A stretch of 64,000 nt of DNA from Oscillatoria nigro-viridis PCC 7112 (GTDB lineage Bacteria; Cyanobacteriota; Cyanobacteriia; Cyanobacteriales; Microcoleaceae): contig NC_019729.1 of assembly GCF_000317475.1 (NCBI RefSeq), positions 1,440,501-1,504,500 of the forward strand, in the 5' to 3' direction. The position numbers were made by a program, and so were the translations under genes. Shown one piece after another: positions 63,414 to 64,000 of this stretch (positions are counted from its first letter, which is position 1; each line of letters opens with the position of its first letter). Below the pieces are notes generated by a model. That model did no database searches. It saw nothing but the letters and a program-made list of their open reading frames with translations, and was not told where the DNA came from.

Positions 63414-64000
63414 ATGTGGAATCCCATTCAAGTACAGCGAATTCGTGCTATTGGATTAACCGTGAGTGATGCCGATCGCTCTCAGGATTTCTATACGCAA
63501 GCACTAGGGTTTAAACCAGTTTCAGACATCACGGTGGAAACAGAGGGTTACAGCGACTTAGCAGGCGTGGCTGAGGCAACAATTCGCATTGTCACCTTGC
63601 AGCTTGGAGATGAACTGATTGAGCTGATGCAGTACCTCAATATTGAGGGAAAACCGATTCCCAGGGATTCGCGAAGTAATGATTTGTGGTTTCAACATTT
63701 GGCGATCGCAGTTAGTGATATGGATCGGGCTTACGCTCATTTGCGATCGTTTCCAATTGACCCAATTTCAGTTGAACCGCAGACGATACCGCCTGAGAAT
63801 AAAGCATCTGCTGGTGTACGAGCCTTCAAGTTCAAAGACTGCGATCGCCACCCTTTAGAGTTAATTTGGTTTCCTCCTGATAAAGGGCAAGAGAAGTGGC
63901 ATCAGCAGGGCGATCGCTTGTTTCTCGGAATCGACCACAGTGCGATCGCGATTAGCAACACTGAACAGAGTCTAAAATTTTACCGCGACTTGCTGGGAAT
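63414..64000 (+). CDS. VOC family (glyoxalase/bleomycin-resistance) protein, 3' end cut
   Basis: An open frame from ATG 63,414 runs past the window end with at least 195 codons. It has two VOC (beta-alpha-beta-beta-beta) modules: QRIRAIGLTVSDADRSQDFY and, 160 residues on, LGIDHSAIAISNTEQSLKFY. A metal-ligand Glu sits in ELIELMQYL and a His in LWFQHLAIAV. VOC enzymes include glyoxalases and dioxygenases; the reaction here is unknown. Confidence 0.85.
   Translation, partial: MWNPIQVQRIRAIGLTVSDADRSQDFYTQALGFKPVSDITVETEGYSDLAGVAEATIRIVTLQLGDELIELMQYLNIEGKPIPRDSRSNDLWFQHLAIAVSDMDRAYAHLRSFPIDPISVEPQTIPPENKASAGVRAFKFKDCDRHPLELIWFPPDKGQEKWHQQGDRLFLGIDHSAIAISNTEQSLKFYRDLLG

Overview
The window looks like chromosomal DNA of a filamentous, non-heterocystous cyanobacterium of the Microcoleus/Oscillatoria type (inference). 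The octamer GCGATCGC (the HIP1 site of cyanobacteria) recurs throughout. Several genes belong to families known mainly or only from cyanobacteria: CruP, an NtcB-like LysR regulator, DUF1818, DUF1830, and a terminal oxidase of the ARTO type. Many intergenic regions carry 7-bp tandem repeats of the STRR kind typical of filamentous cyanobacteria.

Layout. 1-11,900 holds mostly housekeeping and conserved genes: the end of an unknown gene, Tex, a Uma2 nuclease, a small CxxC protein with a PIN/TRAM membrane protein, HemW, two small conserved proteins, CruP, a lipid kinase and a HEAT-repeat protein. 12,225-32,940 is a large surface-polysaccharide locus. Thirteen minus-strand genes (polyprenyl-phosphate sugar transferase, three GT4 glycosyltransferases, Wzy-like polymerase, MurJ-like flippase, epimerase, two PLP-fold proteins, FemAB/GNAT transferase, DUF4832 protein, and a CapD-like dehydratase fused to an EAL domain) stand opposite a divergent Wzc-like co-polymerase/tyrosine kinase. 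A 1,690-bp insertion sequence with a frameshifted transposase sits inside the locus, at the 5' end of a decayed second copy of the FemAB gene.

32,976-36,389 is a long multi-PAS histidine kinase with an ethylene-receptor-like membrane domain. 36,888-41,348 is a nitrogen/molybdenum-cofactor neighbourhood: a textbook NtcA promoter, ntcB (with a repeat-derived insertion in its coding sequence), a TrpD-like transferase, mobA and a class V aminotransferase. Their intergenic spacers consist largely of heptamer arrays that supply start and stop codons. 41,773-45,530 carries a DUF6717-like protein, an LCP ligase, an exported pentapeptide-repeat protein behind an 18-copy heptamer array, and an SLH-domain protein. 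45,939-47,510 is a lone DUF262-HNH protein that resembles modification-dependent or anti-phage nucleases. Then follow a GDSL hydrolase, rpoZ, DUF1818 and tRNA-Pro(GGG).

50,999-57,607 is a respiratory cluster, all on the minus strand: two DUF2231 membrane proteins, subunits II, I and III of a haem-copper oxidase without CuA ligands (quinol-oxidase-like ARTO), a small membrane protein, and a type II NAD(P)H dehydrogenase that could feed the same quinone pool. Divergent from it are a glucose-dehydrogenase-like SDR and a GH63-like glucosidase, a COG4705 membrane protein, a cupin-like protein and a VOC protein cut by the window end.

The items most worth a second look are the CapD-EAL fusion with degenerate catalytic residues, the DUF262-HNH protein, the perfect NtcA-type promoter with the repeat insertion in NtcB, the IS-disrupted FemAB duplicate, and the way heptamer arrays define gene boundaries.
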